Shown here piece after piece: positions 7,187 through 15,356 of a stretch of DNA of 64,000 nt. Every line of letters begins with the position of its first letter. The stretch's first letter is position 1. The DNA comes from Oligoflexia bacterium (lineage in GTDB: Bacteria > Bdellovibrionota > UBA1018): contig CAITVN010000072.1 of the NCBI GenBank assembly GCA_903895855.1, positions 1 through 64,000 of the forward strand, in the 5' to 3' direction. The position numbers and the translations under genes are program-made. The notes beneath the pieces are model-generated. The model did not search any database and was not told where the DNA came from. It was given only the letters and a program-made list of their open reading frames with translations.

Positions 7187-8422
7187 ATGCCACACGAGCG
7201 CCCTCGACATGTTGCCGAAATATTTGAAAAAACCATCAATCATTCGCCACTCATTGGCGTTCTGGGCCACCGACAGGTGGGTAAGACCACCTTTCTCAGT
7301 CAGGTCGGAAAACAGTACTTCACTCTAGATGATCCCGCCGTTTTATCAAGAGCAAGGCTATCAGCACCAGAGTTCGTGGCTGAAAATGCCAAAGGCGGGG
7401 CTGTAGTGATCGACGAATGTCAGCTGGCGCCTGAATTGTTTCCGGCCTTGAAAGAATGGGTTCGCACACATAAGAGGCCGGGACAATTTTACATGTCAGG
7501 ATCGGTGCGCTTCACCAGCCGAAGTGCAATCAGAGAATCGCTGACCGGGCGAATCGTGAACATTGAAATGTTGCCCTTTGGGGTCGCCGAACTGGCCAGA
7601 CTGCCACTACCCTCGGTCGTTCTCGACCTCGCCAACACCCACAACTTTAGAAGAATTGAACAATTCAATTTAAGCGCACGACAAAATCACGAGAGACTCA
7701 AGCTAATCGATCAGTATCTAGAGGCAGGGGGCTTACCAGGGGTTTGTTTCATTCGAGAGCCTAAAGCCCGAATGAGGCACATTGAAGAACAACTCTACAC
7801 GATTCTTGATCGAGACATTCGAACCGTCTACTCGTTTAAACTGCCTTATCGGCAAATTTTAGAATTTGTCGGTGAGCTCGCCAAAAACGAAGGCGCACCG
7901 GTCAATTTTTCCTTACTCAAGTCAAAAACCGGGATATCGCCAATCACACAAAAAAAACTGCTGTATGCTCTAGAGGCAGTCTTTGTGATTAGAGCCTTTC
8001 GAATTCAGGCAGAGAGAACCCAATGGACTTACTTATTCGAAGATCAGGCTGAATGGCGATGGTTGGCCGATCAACAACGCAGCAACGACGATGAGCTTTT
8101 AGAAAAACAGTGGGAGGGTCTCATTTACCGTAATCTCAGATTACAGTTTGACTATCAACAGGGGTCTCAATCCCGATTTTTTGCCTACCAAACACGTTCT
8201 GGAGTACGGCTGCCGCTGGCCATTCAAACACCTAACCGAATTTTAGGAATTGTTCCTCTAATGACTGACGAGATTTCACACAGATCACTGATGGGGGCAC
8301 AGAGCTTTTTGAAAACGTTTGCCAACAGCTCGGTACTTTTTATCGCCAAAGAGGCAAAACAGGCGCGAATACTAAACGACAGAATGGCGGTAATCCCGGC
8401 TAATGTGGCGCTATTTGAATAG
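7187..8422 (+). CDS. COG1373/DUF4143-type AAA ATPase, copy 2
   Basis: 411 residues. Walker A is GHRQVGKTT (27-35), Walker B VVIDECQ (73-79), followed by the family segment GSVRFTSRSAIRESLTGRI. It is a close paralogue of copy 3 at 9.7 kb: both share the MPH start, FPALKEWVRT and the RESLTGRIV block. The C-terminal region, where active-site acids and Lys of a nuclease fold would be, reads RSGVRLPLAIQT, so that motif is gone. The last codons (IPANVALFE-stop) are duplicated as a relic after copy 3. Function unknown. Confidence 0.85.
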   Translation: MPHERPRHVAEIFEKTINHSPLIGVLGHRQVGKTTFLSQVGKQYFTLDDPAVLSRARLSAPEFVAENAKGGAVVIDECQLAPELFPALKEWVRTHKRPGQFYMSGSVRFTSRSAIRESLTGRIVNIEMLPFGVAELARLPLPSVVLDLANTHNFRRIEQFNLSARQNHERLKLIDQYLEAGGLPGVCFIREPKARMRHIEEQLYTILDRDIRTVYSFKLPYRQILEFVGELAKNEGAPVNFSLLKSKTGISPITQKKLLYALEAVFVIRAFRIQAERTQWTYLFEDQAEWRWLADQQRSNDDELLEKQWEGLIYRNLRLQFDYQQGSQSRFFAYQTRSGVRLPLAIQTPNRILGIVPLMTDEISHRSLMGAQSFLKTFANSSVLFIAKEAKQARILNDRMAVIPANVALFE

Positions 8423-8730
8423 CGTCTCGCGATCACTGCAATCGCTCGCTCGGTGTTGAGATGAGAGCGGATCGTCTGTTGTCTACCCTATCCTTTTGCG
8501 GGGCCATCTTGGCATCAAGCTCAATGCGTGATCATCACGACGAACGACCCCAGAGGGCACACCGGGGTAGATGCAGTTCGAATTTCGTGTTCTCTCCTTT
8601 TATAGCGAAGCATAAACCGCTGATATTATGACAGAAATTAGATTGAATGATTTTACTTCCTCTAGCTCAAAATGCAGACATTTTGTTCCCTCTGGACTTA
8701 ATATCTCCAATTGGGTATACTGAAGCAGAC
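8423..8730 (+). promoter_or_regulatory. intergenic region with the higBA promoter
   Basis: No gene is seen between the ATPase and higB. Near its end TGGACT (8693-8698), 17 bases and TATACT (8716-8721) make a plausible promoter. TATACT is nine bases before the higB ATG, so the leader would be very short. A patch ending in TTCGAAT near 8580 does not fold as a tRNA. Confidence 0.4.
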
Positions 8731-9066
8731 ATGTTGATTCACTTCTATGAAACTGCGTCTGGTCGGTCCCCGGTTGAAGACTTCATTGAAACCCTGCAAA
8801 AGTCGGATCAAGCCCGATTTGCAGAAATGATCGACGGAATTGAGAGGCACGGATTTGGCTACTCCCGTGTCCAGTTCAAGCCCTTGCGTGGCAAACTTTG
8901 GGAAGTGAAGTTTTCAGCGCAAGGTGGCGGCTACCGAGTGGCCTATGTCATGGTTTCTGGTGAGGAGATGGTTTGGCTTCATGCCTTCAAGAAATCTTCT
9001 CAAAAGACACCATTAAAGGAACTCGATCTCGCTGAAAAGCGTATGAAGGAGGTTTTAGGGTTATGA
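8731..9066 (+). CDS. higB: HigB-like (RelE fold, Gp49/DUF891) toxin
   Basis: 111 residues if started at the ATG at 8731 (MLIHFYETASGRSPVEDFI); the frame extends further upstream but the family begins at this motif. The hallmarks are the SPVEDFIETL helix, VQFKPLRGKLWEVKF and YRVAYVMVSGEEMVWLHAF, then KKSSQKTP. Members are ribosome-dependent mRNA interferases. It overlaps the antitoxin gene by four bases (ATGA). Confidence 0.88.
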   Translation: MLIHFYETASGRSPVEDFIETLQKSDQARFAEMIDGIERHGFGYSRVQFKPLRGKLWEVKFSAQGGGYRVAYVMVSGEEMVWLHAFKKSSQKTPLKELDLAEKRMKEVLGL

Positions 9067-9380
9067 AAAAGAAAAAATCGTATCGGCCAGCTCGACCCTT
9101 TGTCGAGAAACTACTGAAGGACCCAGAGGTCAGAATTTACTTTGAAGAAGAACGGGTCAAAACAGAAATCGCTATGGCAGTGAGAAATGCTCGCATTCAT
9201 GCAGGGCTAACTCAAGTTGAACTGGCTGAACAAGCGGATACCACCCAAGCAGTGGTGAGCCGGATTGAATCAGGAACTGATTCTAGGGTGCCGTCTCTGG
9301 CCCTACTCGGTCGAATTGCGGCAGCTTGCAAAGCGAAGCTGATGTTTGGGTTTGAATTTAAGAAGACTGCAGTGGTTTAG
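9063..9380 (+). CDS. higA: HigA-like XRE antitoxin
   Basis: 105 residues. A basic N-terminus and a helix binding the toxin (about 10-45) are followed by an XRE helix-turn-helix: NARIHAGLTQVELAEQADTT, then QAVVSRIESG (about 45-85). It should neutralise HigB and repress the operon. Its 3' half is the parent, or a sibling, of the relic at 2.0 kb. It converges with the next gene on the other strand and overlaps it by 23 bases. Confidence 0.88.
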   Translation: MKKKKSYRPARPFVEKLLKDPEVRIYFEEERVKTEIAMAVRNARIHAGLTQVELAEQADTTQAVVSRIESGTDSRVPSLALLGRIAAACKAKLMFGFEFKKTAVV

Positions 9381-9633
9381 TTGATACCTGTGAGGTCTTA
9401 ATCTTAACCACACCAATCTCTTCGAAAACCTGCATCACCTTATTTAGGTTTGATACGTCAGTATTCATCATCTTGGCGAGTTCGTAAATCGATCGAGGGC
9501 GAAACGCAATGATTGCCGAGAGCACCGGGATGTTTCGAACAAAACGATTGAAGTCAGTTTTGTTGTCAAAGCTCACCTCATACTCTGGCTCACCTTTGAA
9601 GGTGCCGTGCTGAACTCTCTTCGCTGCCCTCAA
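9358..9633 (-). CDS. COG4190-like winged-helix regulator, probably shortened
   Basis: 91 residues from a TTG start. The pattern EYEVSF, RPRSIYELAKMMNTDVSNLN and VFEEIGVV matches the winged-helix part of COG4190/HVO_A0114-type regulators, which often act as antitoxins. The frame stays open upstream of the TTG into the 62-base repeat (encoding VFTEGLGPFLRAAK) without a good start, so the N-terminus may be lost. No partner gene follows. Confidence 0.55.
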   Translation of the reverse strand: MRAAKRVQHGTFKGEPEYEVSFDNKTDFNRFVRNIPVLSAIIAFRPRSIYELAKMMNTDVSNLNKVMQVFEEIGVVKIKTSQVSTKPLQSS

Positions 9634-9702
9634 AAACGGGCCGAGGCCTTCGGTAAAAACACATAGTGTCCTATTGATTTATACCGAAGGCTATTCAATA
9701 CT
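9631..9702 (+). promoter_or_regulatory. repeat copy 1 and promoter of ATPase copy 3
   Basis: GCCTTCGGTA (9646-9655) and TACCGAAGGC (9682-9691) form a perfect 10-bp inverted repeat within a 62-base segment found again at 12805-12868. TTGATT (9674-9679), 17 bases and AATACT (9697-9702) form a promoter for the ATPase gene, so the right arm lies in the spacer, a usual place for an operator. The minus-strand frame of the adjoining regulator also runs through the repeat. Confidence 0.5.
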
Positions 9703-9713
9703 AATAGGCAACC

Positions 9714-10913
9714 ATGCCACACATCAGAACCCGATATGCAGAAGTTTTAGTAGAAAAAGCGCTAAGCCACTCACCCATCGTTGGCGTTCTCGGTCAACGA
9801 CAAGTCGGTAAAACCACGGTTCTTGAAAAGAAGTGTAATGACTATCGAACGCTAGACAAAGAAACTACGTTGCGCGAGCTCGAGGCAGACCCCGAATTAT
9901 TTATTTCAAACAGAGGGGTTCGGTTCGCGATTGACGAAGCACAGCTCTCGCCACGTCTTTTTCCGGCACTCAAAGAGTGGGTGAGAACCTCAAAAAAAAC
10001 AGGACAGTTTCTTTTATCGGGCTCGGTGCGTTTTACCAGCCGAAAAGCCATTCGCGAATCGTTAACGGGTAGAATCGTCGCGATAGAGGTGCTGCCTTTC
10101 ACTCATGCCGAAGCCTCAAATCGACCACTTCCCACCCTACTTCAAGCGATCACTCAGACAAGAAAGCAAGAAACGCTCAGTGCGCTTTTCGCAAAAAAGT
10201 CGGTCGCCACTACTGCAGAGTTTGAATCTTATTTACTCACGGGCGGCCTCCCAGGAATCTGCTTTTTTCGATCGCAATCAGTTCGCGCCCTACGCTGGGA
10301 AACTCAAATCGATACCCTACTCAATAGAGACTTGAGGTTGATTCAAAATACCAGCCTGCCCTATCAAGCCTTGCGAGATCTACTCACGTTTGTCGCCAAG
10401 AACCAAGGAGCCCCATTTGAAATAGGGACCGCCGTCAAAACCACTCAAATTTCTGCGATCACCATAAAGAAGCTACTTTTTGCCTACGAGAGTCTTTTTT
10501 TGATCAGAATAATTAACTCAACCGGCGACCTCACCAAGCCTACTTATTTTTTTGAAGATCAAGGTTTTGCTACTTGGCTAACTCGCAACACCTTCAGTCA
10601 ACCACAAGACATCATTCGTTGCCTTTTTGCCAACCTCAGACAAGAATTTCACTATCGACCCGAACAAAATGGCCGAATCTATCAATACCGCACTAAGCAT
10701 GACGTCGAAATTCCGCTAGTTTTTGACTCAAAAGACGTAAAGGTCGGCATACTAGCTACTTTAGACAAAGAATTGCGACCTAAAACTTTAGCATCGGCAC
10801 AAGCATTTCTGAAACAATCGCCCGAATTCAAATGCGTGATCGCATACGCCGGTGAAACCGCAATTGCTCGCAGCGAAAGCCTATTTCTCATTCCTTACTT
10901 TTGGTTGCTGTAG
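9714..10913 (+). CDS. COG1373/DUF4143-type AAA ATPase, copy 3
   Basis: 399 residues, a paralogue of copy 2. Walker A is GQRQVGKTT (27-35), Walker B FAIDEAQ (71-77), then GSVRFTSRKAIRESLTGRI. The C-terminal domain reads RTKHDVEIPLVFDS, without the acid-acid-Lys nuclease pattern. Copies 2 and 3 have diverged well beyond a recent duplication, yet share debris in the region around them. Function unknown. Confidence 0.85.
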   Translation: MPHIRTRYAEVLVEKALSHSPIVGVLGQRQVGKTTVLEKKCNDYRTLDKETTLRELEADPELFISNRGVRFAIDEAQLSPRLFPALKEWVRTSKKTGQFLLSGSVRFTSRKAIRESLTGRIVAIEVLPFTHAEASNRPLPTLLQAITQTRKQETLSALFAKKSVATTAEFESYLLTGGLPGICFFRSQSVRALRWETQIDTLLNRDLRLIQNTSLPYQALRDLLTFVAKNQGAPFEIGTAVKTTQISAITIKKLLFAYESLFLIRIINSTGDLTKPTYFFEDQGFATWLTRNTFSQPQDIIRCLFANLRQEFHYRPEQNGRIYQYRTKHDVEIPLVFDSKDVKVGILATLDKELRPKTLASAQAFLKQSPEFKCVIAYAGETAIARSESLFLIPYFWLL

Positions 10914-10953
10914 AATTGCCGCAAAGACGGGCACACTCAATCGATCAGTATCC

Positions 10954-10987
10954 GGTAATCCCGGCTAAAGTGGCGCTGTTTGAATAG
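10954..10987 (+). pseudogene. 3'-terminal fragment of an ATPase copy-2-like gene
   Basis: 34 bases that match the last 34 bases of the copy-2 gene (8389-8422) with two differences. They encode VIPAKVALFE-stop. They lie about 40 bases after the stop of copy 3, which has a different C-terminus (IPYFWLL). The simplest reading is that copy 3 replaced, by recombination, most of a copy-2-like gene at this site. Confidence 0.75.
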
Positions 10988-11075
10988 ATTGCAATCAATT
11001 CAGTTATTTACATCACTTATGCAATATTTTCTTGCGCAAATTGAGATAATGTGACTATATTTGATCTCATATGTG

Positions 11076-11110
11076 TATTTATCTTGCTATAGCAACTTAC
11101 AAGATAAATA
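11076..11110. repeat. inverted repeat before the ImmA/IrrE gene
   Basis: TATTTATCTTG (11076-11086) and CAAGATAAATA (11100-11110) are exact reverse complements, 13 bases apart, 29 bases before the GTG. A weaker GAGAT/ATCTC pair lies just upstream (11043-11068). This fits an operator for the HTH protein encoded next. The rest of 10988-11075 shows nothing else. Confidence 0.55.
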
Positions 11111-11139
11111 AGATGTGTTGAAGTATTAAGGAGGCGTTA

Positions 11140-12273
11140 GTGAAAGAAGTCATCGGCCGGCGCATCAAGGAAGAGCGAAATCGGCAAAAGCTAACCCAGG
11201 ATGAGCTAGTTCAGAATTCGAAATTAGGATGGGACCGGCAAACGCTTGGTCAAATTGAAAACGGTGAACGAGAAATTAAGGCATGGGAGCTCGCTAGAAT
11301 TTCAGCCGTGCTCCGAATGGAAATTGCAGCATTTTTTCCGGCTGCCCCAGAGAGATTTTCACGTCCTGTTGTTTTATGGCGCCAACAGCCCGCAAATCAC
11401 GAAAGGATCGAGGCTGAGTTTATTGGCCTTTGCAAAGACTACAAGTTTGTTGAAAATCTCAATTCGGTGAATTCAAGTGGGTTCAGAAAATTACCCCACA
11501 AAGAGATCGACCTCAGCACGTTTAAGTACAAAGACGCCTACTCTCTAGCTGAAGAAGTTCGCGCCGAACTAGACCTTGGCGACTACCCTGCGACCTCTTT
11601 GGTTAAAACTCTTGAAGAAAAATACGGTTTAAAATTATTTTTCAATGAGCTCGACGAAAACGCCTCGGCGGCTTCGAGCGTCTCCGAATACGGCTCCTGC
11701 ATTATCATCAGCCCGAAAGAACCTATCTGGAGACAGCATTTCAGTATAGCCCACGAATTATTTCACATTGTTACCTGGAATGACCCACTTCTTCATTCAG
11801 TAACCACCGACAAGCGCCTCTGCGAACACAACGAAAAACTCGCCAACGCCTTCGCAGCCGGATTACTGGTTCCGACCGAGCCGCTGCGTCGCGAGACGAA
11901 CGCTATTGCGAGAGATGACAAACTGAGCGAGGCAGGAATCATTGCAATTGCGCGACAATTTGGCGTCTCACTAGAAGCCCTCCTCTGGCGAATGGCAAAT
12001 CTGTCAATCATCAAACGAGAAGCCGCAAAAGAAGCTCTCGCTGATGACAAGCTGCGCGCATTGGATCGCGAAAATCGAGCCGAATCACAAATACAAAGCT
12101 ATTTCAGCAATCGTTTTGTACGGCTCGCCTATCTCGCGTACGAAAACGGCGAGATTAGTCGTGGTCGCCTCGCTAAGATTCTCAAGCAGCCTTTGTCGAC
12201 ATTGACGGGTTATCTCAAGCATTTCGGCCTCGCAGAAGTTGGCACCCATGAAATCTCGCTTAGTAATTCTTGA
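11140..12273 (+). CDS. XRE-family regulator with ImmA/IrrE metallopeptidase domain
   Basis: 377 residues. The N-terminal XRE HTH (about 5-60, with LTQDELVQNS and LGQIENGEREI) is followed by a COG2856 metallopeptidase with HELFH (His205, Glu206, His209) in FSIAHELFHIV. Residues about 325-365 look like a second HTH (SRGRLAKILKQPLSTLTGYL). Proteins of this layout act as antitoxins or as protease-repressors. The GTG start has an excellent Shine-Dalgarno (AAGGAGG). The PIN gene starts inside its 3' end, so the two are co-translated, as in a toxin-antitoxin pair. Confidence 0.85.
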   Translation: MKEVIGRRIKEERNRQKLTQDELVQNSKLGWDRQTLGQIENGEREIKAWELARISAVLRMEIAAFFPAAPERFSRPVVLWRQQPANHERIEAEFIGLCKDYKFVENLNSVNSSGFRKLPHKEIDLSTFKYKDAYSLAEEVRAELDLGDYPATSLVKTLEEKYGLKLFFNELDENASAASSVSEYGSCIIISPKEPIWRQHFSIAHELFHIVTWNDPLLHSVTTDKRLCEHNEKLANAFAAGLLVPTEPLRRETNAIARDDKLSEAGIIAIARQFGVSLEALLWRMANLSIIKREAAKEALADDKLRALDRENRAESQIQSYFSNRFVRLAYLAYENGEISRGRLAKILKQPLSTLTGYLKHFGLAEVGTHEISLSNS

Positions 12274-12661
12274 TGCAAACGTCATTATTGACGCGTTTGC
12301 GGGCGGTTTTTGGGACGCCCTCGTCGCTCAATACGAGGTGCGCATCACATCGATTATCTTGCACTCCGAGGTCTTTTTTTACGAAAACTATAAAAGTCAG
12401 CGCGTACCCATCAATCTTGAACCCTATCTTGTTTCTAAAAAAATTTTTGACGATCACCGTTTTTGCACCGGCGACACCAGAGCGATAAAAGCTCTGGCGA
12501 GCCTGAGCCTCGGCGCTCTCGGCGTCTCACTAGAAGAACTCCTTACCCAGATGGGAATGAGAAAGAAACTTCCAAATCCAAGTTACAGTAAGGCTGCCTT
12601 TGAGAGAAAAAAGGCCGAAGGAATCCAAGAACAAGAAATTTTCTTACGGAAGAAAATATAA
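12248..12661 (+). CDS. PIN-like putative toxin paired with the ImmA/IrrE protein
   Basis: 137 residues. The start MKSRLVILDANVIIDAF is typical of PIN-domain ribonucleases (Asp9), Glu41 in ILHSEVFF is the second acid, and Asp76 in GDTR may be the third. The fourth conserved position is not obvious, so activity is uncertain. The gene overlaps the upstream one by 26 bases. PIN-like proteins of the DUF4411 kind are known next to XRE-ImmA/IrrE genes; membership here is inferred. Confidence 0.65.
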   Translation: MKSRLVILDANVIIDAFAGGFWDALVAQYEVRITSIILHSEVFFYENYKSQRVPINLEPYLVSKKIFDDHRFCTGDTRAIKALASLSLGALGVSLEELLTQMGMRKKLPNPSYSKAAFERKKAEGIQEQEIFLRKKI

Positions 12662-12957
12662 ACTCGACCCAATTTTTTCAACCCCAGAGTAGCAGCCTCA
12701 ATCCGCCAATAATTTCGGTTAAAACCGCTACAGTCGCATGAAAATAGCCAAATCAAGGGCATCAGTTTATCGTTTCATCGCTTTTTAGGTTACCCCAGCT
12801 GCTTCAAAAAAACTGGGCGAGGCATTCGGTAAAAACACAGAGTACCCTATTGATTTCTACCGAAGCCTGTTCGCGACGCGACTAAAAGCCTGACGTCAGC
12901 CCAAGCGCAACATTGCCGACGACCATTGCAGATTTTTCTTTTGGCCAAACTCACACA
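12662..12957. repeat. intergenic region with repeat copy 2 (12805-12868)
   Basis: The segment 12805-12868 repeats the 62-base block at 9631-9692, but its inverted repeat is less perfect (ATTCGGTA against TACCGAAG) and no -10 follows TTGATT. Read on the minus strand, both copies encode INRxLCVFTExL, so the repeat may be the remains of a gene. Nothing else is recognised in this gap. Confidence 0.6.
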
Positions 12958-13473
12958 TCACAATCCATACTTCGAAAATCCAGATGCAGATAGTACTTTC
13001 ATGAAATGTTTCGTTTGCTGCCTTGGCACCACTGCCTCAAAATCTCTAATCTCGAAAATGTCATCTTTTCCCCTGGAGTTGACCGGATAAAGCCAAACTT
13101 TGTATATTCTTTCGGTACTTTCTTGGTAGGTAATCTGAGCCCAATACCCCCCAAAAGGATTACGAGCTAGTGAAAGTGTGATAAAATGACACTCAAAAAG
13201 TGGCGCGTAATTTGATTCACTCTCAAAAGAGGGCGCACAATCAGGGCAGTTCTTTCTTTTTTTTAGAATACGATCAAGATTCGCTCTCAGACCCTGAGTG
13301 ACAACGCTATTCTTTAAACACATGAGATGCTTTTCTTCTAGTGACGCAGGGGTATCAATACAGGTGAGTGCGGTGCTCGCCATCCCTGAAAGACTGCCAA
13401 ATAGGCCAGCAACCAATAGCACCCACAAAGTAATGAAAAACTTCACTTCATTTGATGAAGATATGTCTGCCAT
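12958..13473 (-). CDS. secreted protein of unknown function
   Basis: 171 residues from the ATG at 13473. A GTG at 13446 would instead begin a classical signal peptide (MKFFITLWVLL, then GMASTA). The mature part has about six Cys in all, including a CPDC motif, and ends in FSKYGL. No family is recognised. It stands alone between the repeat region and an ATPase gene. Confidence 0.5.
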   Translation of the reverse strand: MADISSSNEVKFFITLWVLLVAGLFGSLSGMASTALTCIDTPASLEEKHLMCLKNSVVTQGLRANLDRILKKRKNCPDCAPSFESESNYAPLFECHFITLSLARNPFGGYWAQITYQESTERIYKVWLYPVNSRGKDDIFEIRDFEAVVPRQQTKHFMKVLSASGFSKYGL

Positions 13474-13574
13474 GAATCGTTACCCAATGCCCACCCGTCG
13501 GGAGGTTGTTTGTTTTCGTTTCTTTCAGTATCTGACCCGATTTTTACGCCTACCACTATTTAACGTCAATCTAA

Positions 13575-14978
13575 TCAATCGACCAAGTCAATAACCCGCT
13601 CAGCAAAATAGAGTGGTAGCGAGATCAGTTCAAAATCGACTTTTTTCTGATCTGCGGTGGTCGCCTGAATTCGCTGCCGAGAAGGAGGGTTGAGACTCAG
13701 TCGAATCGCGATCGCATCTTTTCGTTTCAACATGAATTGAGTTAACGATCGGTGAGTGCCCCTGATTCCCGCTTTGCATTCAACGACGATGATTCGACTC
13801 GCTTTTTGCAGCACGTAGTCGACTTCAGCGTTACCGGCCTTACCTTCTCTAATCCAATAAAAAAGGCCATGCAAAGGGTCAACGAGTGATGCCAGAAGCT
13901 GCTGCCCCACAAACTGTTCGGTGATTTGACCAAGAAATGCCGAATTGAGCGAGTCACGATTTTGTAACTCCTTGATTGAAAGTCCTAAGCTTGCCATGAC
14001 GAGACCGGTATCTAGAAATAGAAATTTATAGATCGACTCATCTTGGGTAGCCGCGAGCGGAATCGTGGTAGCTGCCGTGTGAAAGATACGCTTTAAGATT
14101 CGGGCCCGCTCGAGAAGGTCGACTCCTGGCTTGAGGTCTCGCGCTGCATCGTCTCGCGATAGATTTGAATATTTTACTTTGGTCCCGACATTCTGACTGG
14201 CGTAATTAAAAATTCGCTCTAGGCGCTCGTGAGGATAACGCCTTCGGTATTTACCAAAATCATTTCGATAGGTTTCAATAATCGCCGATTTGAGTTGAGC
14301 AATTTTTAAAAGCGTAGCCTGCGTTCGTGGACTCGGTGAATTGACAAACTCTGAGACTACCTCGGGCATTCCTCCCACCCACAGGTATTCAGTGTAGCGT
14401 TCAAGCATTCTTGAATGAAGAACCTCTGAAAACTCTTCAACAGTCTTTTTTCGACTATTGAGTGAAAACTCACCGAGTGCCTTCAGTGCTTGTATCTCGT
14501 TACAAGCCTCTAAGAATTCAAAAAAAGTCATGGGCCCCAGTGATAAAAACTGAACGCGACCGACCGGCATTGAAACCTCTTGCTCGGCCAAGGTCACCTC
14601 TAAGAGACTGCCGGCAGCCACTACCTGGTATTGGGGAGAATCTTCAAAAAAATACCTCAAAGCAGCATAGGCTTGTGGAATAGCCTGAATTTCGTCAAAA
14701 AAGATCAGGTCTTTCTTGGGATGAATTTCAGTTTTCAAAAGCACCGACAAATCTGAAAGAATACGCTTGGTGTCGTTGGTCGAAAAACTTTGTTTAAGGC
14801 TCGGTGTTGTTATCGCAACCTTGTCGAGGTTCACTTCGAGTAGACGTAAACTGTGTTCGCTGGCAAAATTGCGCACAAGCGTTGATTTGCCAACCTGACG
14901 TGCCCCTCGAATGATGAGGGGTTTACGGCGACTGTCTTCGATCCATTGTTTGAGAAAAACGCTGGCATGACGGTACAT
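13575..14978 (-). CDS. COG1373/DUF4143-type AAA ATPase, copy 4
   Basis: 467 residues, the longest of the six. Walker A is GARQVGKST (25-33), Walker B LIFFDEIQAI (91-100), then VVAAGSLLEV. The C-terminal domain keeps a full PD-(D/E)xK-like set: EVDYVL with Asp387, and VVECKAG with Glu400 and Lys402. This copy is therefore a candidate for nuclease activity. Sequence type differs from copies 1-3. The start is fixed by a -10 box six bases upstream. Confidence 0.87.
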   Translation of the reverse strand: MYRHASVFLKQWIEDSRRKPLIIRGARQVGKSTLVRNFASEHSLRLLEVNLDKVAITTPSLKQSFSTNDTKRILSDLSVLLKTEIHPKKDLIFFDEIQAIPQAYAALRYFFEDSPQYQVVAAGSLLEVTLAEQEVSMPVGRVQFLSLGPMTFFEFLEACNEIQALKALGEFSLNSRKKTVEEFSEVLHSRMLERYTEYLWVGGMPEVVSEFVNSPSPRTQATLLKIAQLKSAIIETYRNDFGKYRRRYPHERLERIFNYASQNVGTKVKYSNLSRDDAARDLKPGVDLLERARILKRIFHTAATTIPLAATQDESIYKFLFLDTGLVMASLGLSIKELQNRDSLNSAFLGQITEQFVGQQLLASLVDPLHGLFYWIREGKAGNAEVDYVLQKASRIIVVECKAGIRGTHRSLTQFMLKRKDAIAIRLSLNPPSRQRIQATTADQKKVDFELISLPLYFAERVIDLVD

Positions 14979-14984
14979 GACCCT

Positions 14985-15013
14985 ATTTTAGACCATTTTG
15001 GTATATTTTACAC
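14985..15013 (-). promoter_or_regulatory. leaderless promoter of ATPase copy 4
   Basis: TAAAAT (14990-14985) is six bases (AGGGTC) before the ATG; a weak -35 (GTGTAA, 15013-15008) is 17 bases further. The region holds alternating ACC and GGT half-sites (AGACC, GGTAT, ACACC) like those before ATPase copy 5. Confidence 0.45.
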
Positions 15014-15059
15014 CATTAAAATGTGCAGTAGTGGCTAATTACTGCCTTATTTTTAGGTT

Positions 15060-15108
15060 TTGCTTCAGTCGAGTGACTCTGTCATACTCATACTCATGAG
15101 TATGAGTA
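15060..15108 (+). promoter_or_regulatory. vapBC promoter and 24-bp palindromic operator
   Basis: TTGCTT (15060-15065), 17 bases and CATACT (15083-15088) form a promoter. A perfect 24-bp palindrome (half-site TACTCATACTCA, 15085-15108) covers the -10 box and the vapB start codon. VapB binding here would block RNA polymerase. The ATG at 15096 is seven bases after the -10 box, so the mRNA is predicted leaderless. Confidence 0.65.
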
Positions 15109-15356
15109 AGCGTTTTCAGATTCCTGCCTCCCCCAAAGATCACCAACTCTTTCAGGCCGCAGCACGAAAAATGGGGCTTGCCGCCGCTGAGTGGGCTAGA
15201 CGCATTCTTCGAGAAGAAGCCGAGAGCCTACTTCATGCAAAAAGCTGGGATCAGCTCTTTACTGAACTGCGCTCTCATCCAGGCGTTGATGACTGGGAAA
15301 TTCCCAAACGGCAACCCGTGCGGCGAAGTCTCAGCAAGAAGGATGACTGGGCATGA
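15096..15356 (+). CDS. vapB: VapB-type antitoxin
   Basis: 86 residues. The N-terminus (KRFQIPASPKDHQLFQAAAR) suggests a ribbon-helix-helix DNA-binding domain, and the acidic-basic tail (WDQLF, VDDWEIPKRQP) should wrap the toxin. A second ATG two codons on is also possible. It overlaps vapC by four bases. Confidence 0.75.
   Translation: MSMSKRFQIPASPKDHQLFQAAARKMGLAAAEWARRILREEAESLLHAKSWDQLFTELRSHPGVDDWEIPKRQPVRRSLSKKDDWA

Noticed and set aside
8560..8600. T-loop-like TTCGAAT suggesting a tRNA
   Set aside because: No acceptor stem, anticodon arm or D-arm can be formed around it.
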